Part shown: one piece after another, positions 60,105-64,000 of the stretch | Numbering within the stretch: position 1 is the first letter of the stretch | Layout of the letters: each line of letters begins with the position of its first letter | Source of the DNA: Bauldia sp. | GTDB taxonomy: Bacteria; Pseudomonadota; Alphaproteobacteria; Rhizobiales; Kaistiaceae | Direction: 5' to 3' | DNA: 64,000 bases | Assembly (NCBI GenBank): GCA_026126065.1 | Contig: JAHCJY010000002.1 | Span: 62,001 to 126,000, forward strand | The notes under the pieces: model-generated | Told to the model about the DNA's origin: nothing | Database searches by the model: none | What the model saw: only the letters and a program-made list of their open reading frames with translations | Position numbers and translations under genes: made by a program

Positions 60105-61868
60105 CTACTCCGCCGCCCTCGCCTCTTGCCTTCTCGTGATCAGCGCGTCGCCAAGGACCAGCACGTCCATGCGGGTCCGGAGAAAGCACGCCAGCGCCTC
60201 CCCGGGAGCACATACCACCGGCTCGTTCTCATTGAACGACGTATTGAGCACCATCGGCACGCCGGTGAGATCGCGGAACGCCGATATCAGTTGATGATAC
60301 ATCGGATTGGTGTCGGCATGCACTGTCTGCAACCGCCCCGAGCCATCGACATGGGTGACCGCCGGGATCAGCGGTCGCTTCTCCTCCCGGATCTGGAACA
60401 CCTGCATCATGAAGGGGACGTCGTCGTCCTCCTCGAACCACTCGCCGACCGCCTCTTTCAGGACCGACGGCGCGAAGGGCCGGAAGGATTCGCGGCGTTT
60501 GATCTTGGCGTTGAGAATCGTCTTCATGTCCGCCCGGCGTGGATCGCAGACGATGGAACGGTTGCCCAGCGCGCGCGGCCCCCATTCCATGCGTCCCTGG
60601 AACCAGCCGACGACCTCGCCGTCGGCGATCGCGGCGGCCGTTGCCCTTACCAGCGCGTCCCTGTCGGGCCGCTCGACGGTGCAGTCTCCCGCGCGGATGG
60701 CGGCTTCGTTCTGCGAGATGACCGCGTCGATGGCGGCCGCATCGAATGACGGCCCCCAATAGGCGTGGTCCATCGCGAAGCGGGCCGGCTGCCCGAGATG
60801 CCGGTGCCACACCGTGAAGGCCGCGCCGATGGCCCCGCCCGCATCGCCGGCCGCGGCCTGGACGTAGACGCGCCGGTACTTCGTCTCCCGACGTACCTTG
60901 CCGTTGGCGACGGAATTGGCGCCACAGCCCCCCGCAATGGCGATCGCGTCGACCGGATGCCGCTCATGCATCCCCCGCAGGAGGTGGAAGAACGCCTCCT
61001 CGTAGATCGCCTGCGCCGACCGGGCGATGTCGCGGTGGTGCTGCGCGATCGGCTCGTCCGCAGTGCGGGCCGGCCCGAGAAGGTCGACCAGCGCCGGGGA
61101 GTAGAGCGCGGCGAACTCGGGCACACCGCCATCCCAGTTGAACGAAAGCGCCTCCCGGTGATGGCGGAAGAAGGCAAGGTCGAGCGCAAAACCACCGTCG
61201 TCGTGGAGCGAGACGAGCCGCCGGAGCTCGGCGAGAAAGCGAGGCTCGCCATAGGGCGCAAGGCCCATCACCTTGTACTCGTCGCCGTAGTGCGGAAAGC
61301 CGAGATACTGGGTGACCGCCTGATAGAAGATGCCGAGCGAGTGGGGGAAGAGCACCCTCCCCTCGACGTCGATCCGGCTGCCCGAACCAATGCCCCAGGC
61401 GGCCGAGCTGAAATCGCCGAACCCGTCCACGGAAACGGCCGCCGCCTCGGCGAAGGGCGACATGTGGAACGCCGAGGACAGATGCGCCTGGTGGTGCTCC
61501 ACGGCATGGAGCGCGCCCGCAAAGTCCCGCCCCGGGAATGCCTCGGCGAGGTGCTCGCGAATCCCTTTCCGCGCCCGGCGCGTCCGGAGCCGCGACAGGA
61601 TCAGGGCGGGGCTGGGCCGCTTCAGGGCGGCGTAGGCGACCTTGTGCCAGAACTGGGCGCGGCCGTCCTGGTTGACCGCGACGTGATCGAGATCCCGGAG
61701 CGACGCGCCCGCCTCGCGAAGGCAGTAGGCGACGGCCTGCGAAGGAAAGCCCGCCCAATGCTTGATCCGGCGAAAGCGCTCCTCCTCGGCTGCGGCGACG
61801 AGCTTCCCGTCCCGCACGATCGCGGCCGAGCTGTCGGCATGAAAGGCGTTGATGCCGAGGATCAGCAC
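60105..61868 (-). CDS. Carbamoyltransferase, NodU/CmcH family
   Basis: 587 residues from GTG 61868 with GGGGAGG upstream. The N-terminal Kae1-like ATP/carbamoyladenylate domain has LILGINAFHADSSAAIVRDG, AAEEERFRRIKHWAGFPSQA, HAVEHHQAHLSSAFHMSPFA (metal His) and AAAVSVDGFGDFSSAAWGIG, then IAIAGGCGANSVANGKVRRE. The C-terminal YrdC-like domain has GRMEWGPRALGNRSIVCDPR. NodU carbamoylates Nod factor sugars; here the likely acceptor is a sugar hydroxyl of the local glycan. It is followed by GT2 and nucleotidyltransferase-fold genes on the same strand. Confidence 0.93.
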   Translation of the reverse strand: MLILGINAFHADSSAAIVRDGKLVAAAEEERFRRIKHWAGFPSQAVAYCLREAGASLRDLDHVAVNQDGRAQFWHKVAYAALKRPSPALILSRLRTRRARKGIREHLAEAFPGRDFAGALHAVEHHQAHLSSAFHMSPFAEAAAVSVDGFGDFSSAAWGIGSGSRIDVEGRVLFPHSLGIFYQAVTQYLGFPHYGDEYKVMGLAPYGEPRFLAELRRLVSLHDDGGFALDLAFFRHHREALSFNWDGGVPEFAALYSPALVDLLGPARTADEPIAQHHRDIARSAQAIYEEAFFHLLRGMHERHPVDAIAIAGGCGANSVANGKVRRETKYRRVYVQAAAGDAGGAIGAAFTVWHRHLGQPARFAMDHAYWGPSFDAAAIDAVISQNEAAIRAGDCTVERPDRDALVRATAAAIADGEVVGWFQGRMEWGPRALGNRSIVCDPRRADMKTILNAKIKRRESFRPFAPSVLKEAVGEWFEEDDDVPFMMQVFQIREEKRPLIPAVTHVDGSGRLQTVHADTNPMYHQLISAFRDLTGVPMVLNTSFNENEPVVCAPGEALACFLRTRMDVLVLGDALITRRQEARAAE

Positions 61869-61905
61869 GCGGCCTCCCCAGCTCTGGACCTCAGGAGCAC
61901 CGTCT

Positions 61906-62685
61906 TCATTCCCGCTGCGACGACGCCGCGAGCCGGCGGTCGGTAAGCTCGATGGCCAGCAGGATCTCTGCCAGCACGCGCTGCAGCGCATAGAGCCAGC
62001 CGGCGCGGCCGTCGAGGATGCAGCCTTTCGCGAACAGCACGTAGAAGAACACGAGGAGCGGGGCCACCACCGCATTCCGGCGGATGCGATCCGCGCGCGA
62101 CAGCGTGCCGGACGGCGCCACGAGGATGTGCGCCGCCTCGGCGCGAGCGTAGCGCTGCTGCGCGGCGAACCACGCGGAGAGCGGCTTGCGATCGTCGTGG
62201 TCGATCGCGCCGCGGAGGCTGCGGACCTCGCCCTGCACGACCACCCCGTGACCGTGGCCACGGTTCTCATAGCGGGCGCCGCGCACGCGATGAAGGACGG
62301 TCCGCGGCGGATAGAGCGAACCCCGCAGCGGCCGGCCGTGGATGCAATAACGGAACGCGGTGCGGTAGCCATCGACCCCCGGCATATCGGCGAGCCGGCG
62401 CATCTCCTCGACCAGCGCTTCGCCGACGACGTAGTCGGCATCGAGGGAGAGGCACCATGGGGTGTCAACGAGCGTGAGGCCGAAATTGCATTGCGCAGCA
62501 AAGCTCTCGAAGGGATGCGTTGCGAATTCGGCCATGGGAAAACGCGCCACGATCTCGGCGGTGGCGTCGGTGCTGCCGCTGTCGAGGACGATCACGCGGC
62601 GCGCCCAGCGCAGGTGCTCCAGAGTGCGGCCGATGTTCGGCGCCTCGTTGAAGGTGATCACCAGCGGGGTGATGTCATCGATCAC
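61906..62685 (-). CDS. Glycosyltransferase family 2 protein
   Basis: 259 residues. GT-A fold opening ITPLVITFNEAPNIGRTLEH, donor-binding RRVIVLDSGSTDATAEIVAR and the DXD-type CLSLDADYVVGEALVEEMRR. YENRGHGHGVVVQGEVRSLR and a C-terminal hydrophobic segment (VVAPLLVFFYVLFAKGCILD) follow, resembling WaaE/KdtX-like lipopolysaccharide glucosyltransferases. It begins 37 bases before the carbamoyltransferase. Donor and acceptor unknown. Confidence 0.92.
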   Translation of the reverse strand: MIDDITPLVITFNEAPNIGRTLEHLRWARRVIVLDSGSTDATAEIVARFPMAEFATHPFESFAAQCNFGLTLVDTPWCLSLDADYVVGEALVEEMRRLADMPGVDGYRTAFRYCIHGRPLRGSLYPPRTVLHRVRGARYENRGHGHGVVVQGEVRSLRGAIDHDDRKPLSAWFAAQQRYARAEAAHILVAPSGTLSRADRIRRNAVVAPLLVFFYVLFAKGCILDGRAGWLYALQRVLAEILLAIELTDRRLAASSQRE

Positions 62686-62721
62686 GGCAGGCCTTCACCG
62701 CACGCGCCAGGGTCGGGCTGC

Positions 62722-64000
62722 TCAGCACCATGCCAGCCGCGTGATGCCGTAGGGAATGGCCTCGGTCCGGAAGATCACCGAGTCAGGCGGCGTCCCATGG
62801 AATATCTCCTCCGCCTCAGACTCGACGGCAAGTTCGACGGACCCGGCCGGCAGGAGGCGCAGCGGCAAGGCGAAGCACGCCGTGGCCTTCGGCGGCGTCC
62901 CGGGCCTTCGCCACAGCACGGGCTGCGCGACGGGCAGGCCGCCCGAGATGATCTCGAGGCGGCAGCGTCGATCGACCGGCGGACGCTCGAACTCGACGTC
63001 GATGATGAGGAAGCGATCGTTCTTCGCGCGGCCATCAGGCGTGAATTCGTGGCGGAGGGCCGGCTGGCGCAGCGGAGGCGAAAGCGGGATGTCGCGGGTC
63101 CGGCCGGGATGCCGCCGCTGCTCGATCAGGTACGGGATCGCTTCGTCCTCGGACTCGAAATCGCGTTCCGCTTTCGTCGCCACACGGCCGGCGAGGCGGC
63201 GGAACGGCCGGCTGATCCGTGACCCCGGCGTCCCGGCATACAGGGCGAGCAGCGCACGCGTGCTGGGGACGCCGGCCCGCGAGACCAGCGGTCGCAGTGC
63301 ACGCCTGACCGGCACCGTCCAACGGCCGGGAGGCAGCGATGCGGGAGCAAGGGGCCTCCCGGCATCGCGGTTGTCGTGCAGCGCTTCGAGCAGCAATTTC
63401 GCCGGCTCGAATTCCGCAAGGTTGCGGAGGAGCCGCATCGCGGCGACGCAACTGGCGGAGGCGCCGAGTTCGACCGCGACGCTTGCCGTGGCCTCCGGAT
63501 CGAAGTCAGGCTGGTTGAGGAGAAGCTGCAGGTCGAGCGCCCAGGCGGCCGTCGACACCTCGGCCGCGTCGGGAATGGCGTGGGCCGCGGTGAACACCAC
63601 CATGTCCGCCACGGATGGCACCAGAATGGACTGTCCGCGGAAGGTGGCCGGCCTGGCACGACGCCAGATGCTTTCGAGCACGCCATCATCGAGGCGCGGC
63701 GACCGGACCGGCTGGTGGTGAACGTCGATGTCGCCATGCCGGCCGCGAAGCAGATTGAGTCCCGGCTGGAACCGCCAGTGATTGCTGGCATATTCGACCG
63801 AGTGCGCGGCGCGCCATCCCGAGCGGTAGAGGACGCGAACGGCGTCGCCGAATCGGGCTCGCGGAACGAGGATGTCGAGATCGGCGCTGATGCGCGGCAC
63901 GGCGAAGCGATAGCCCGCCGCAAGGAACGCCCCGCCCTTGATGAACAGGACCGGTATGCCCGCGGCCGCGAGGATGCCAACCGCCTCGGTGGAGGCCTGC
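62722..64000 (-). CDS. Nucleotidyltransferase family protein (PF14907-type), 5' end cut by window
   Basis: The frame is open to the window edge, at least 425 residues; an internal GTG at 63900 is not the true start because ILAAAGIPVLFIKGGAFLAA upstream continues the domain. The nucleotidyltransferase fold has AGYRFAVPRISADLDILVPR (the Asp pair in DLD) and YASNHWRFQPGLNLLRG, then GDIDVHHQPV. The C-terminal 120 residues are beta-rich and specific. Such proteins are frequent in polysaccharide clusters, where they may modify a sugar or protein; no substrate is known. Followed by GT2 and carbamoyltransferase genes. Confidence 0.85.
   Translation of the reverse strand, partial: QASTEAVGILAAAGIPVLFIKGGAFLAAGYRFAVPRISADLDILVPRARFGDAVRVLYRSGWRAAHSVEYASNHWRFQPGLNLLRGRHGDIDVHHQPVRSPRLDDGVLESIWRRARPATFRGQSILVPSVADMVVFTAAHAIPDAAEVSTAAWALDLQLLLNQPDFDPEATASVAVELGASASCVAAMRLLRNLAEFEPAKLLLEALHDNRDAGRPLAPASLPPGRWTVPVRRALRPLVSRAGVPSTRALLALYAGTPGSRISRPFRRLAGRVATKAERDFESEDEAIPYLIEQRRHPGRTRDIPLSPPLRQPALRHEFTPDGRAKNDRFLIIDVEFERPPVDRRCRLEIISGGLPVAQPVLWRRPGTPPKATACFALPLRLLPAGSVELAVESEAEEIFHGTPPDSVIFRTEAIPYGITRLAWC

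Overview
The window is about 64 kb of uniformly GC-rich chromosomal DNA from an alphaproteobacterium, most likely a member of the Hyphomicrobiales (Rhizobiales). This rests on gene content and order: secD-secF-yajC, nlpD-pcm-surE-serS-tatCBA-scpB-scpA-SPOR-argS-dgt-erpA, mfd with sdhE, an IalB-family protein, ExoD, DUF3572 and a PspF/PspABC locus. I cannot name the genus from sequence alone.

Layout. 1-5.6 kb: the end of a cytochrome c-like gene, two tandem paralogous lipoproteins, aspartate aminotransferase, small conserved hypotheticals, a cold-shock protein, RlpA and a cupin. 5.6-8.6 kb: the phage-shock module. pspF (frameshifted near its N-terminus) diverges from a sigma-54 promoter driving two 43-residue membrane microproteins, then pspA, pspB and pspC. 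The microproteins fall below usual gene-calling length limits; the second begins with a copy of the PspA N-terminal helix. 8.7-15.5 kb: ExoD, a PfpI-type amidotransferase, a quinone oxidoreductase, a decayed terC, a split YeeE/YedE sulfur-transport pair, a UbiH-like monooxygenase, HspQ and IalB. 15.7-20 kb: mfd and sdhE, then a structured RNA candidate with anti-Shine-Dalgarno loops.

20.1-43 kb is mainly housekeeping: trmFO, a ParE-type toxin-antitoxin pair, two homologues of complex I assembly factors (NDUFAF6 and NDUFAF3 types), SecFD-YajC, a DUF815 ATPase, NlpD, Pcm, SurE, SerS, Tat export, ScpAB condensin partners, a SPOR protein, ArgS, dGTPase, ErpA, a SIMPL protein and ArfB. An orphan ABC ATPase sits between scpB and tatA, and nagZ, which I would expect between scpA and the SPOR gene, is absent. 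43-47 kb: a PadR regulator with palindromic operator sites, an Ala/Gly-rich secreted protein, and a PepSY protein with a two-component system.

47.2-51.5 kb is accessory. A DUF4238 gene lies between an intact tRNA-Leu(UAA) and a duplicated tRNA-Leu 3' end, the footprint of a small integrated element. After a molybdopterin-binding (CinA-type) protein comes a secreted protein with two LCCL domains. 51.7-64 kb is a surface-polysaccharide region: UDP-xylose synthase, Cu/Zn superoxide dismutase, GDP-fucose synthesis (gmd, fcl), a GDP-mannose 3,5-epimerase-like enzyme, glycosyltransferases, a drug-efflux MFS, a NodU/CmcH-type carbamoyltransferase and a nucleotidyltransferase-fold protein cut by the window edge. 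Together these would make unusual nucleotide sugars and assemble and carbamoylate a glycan.
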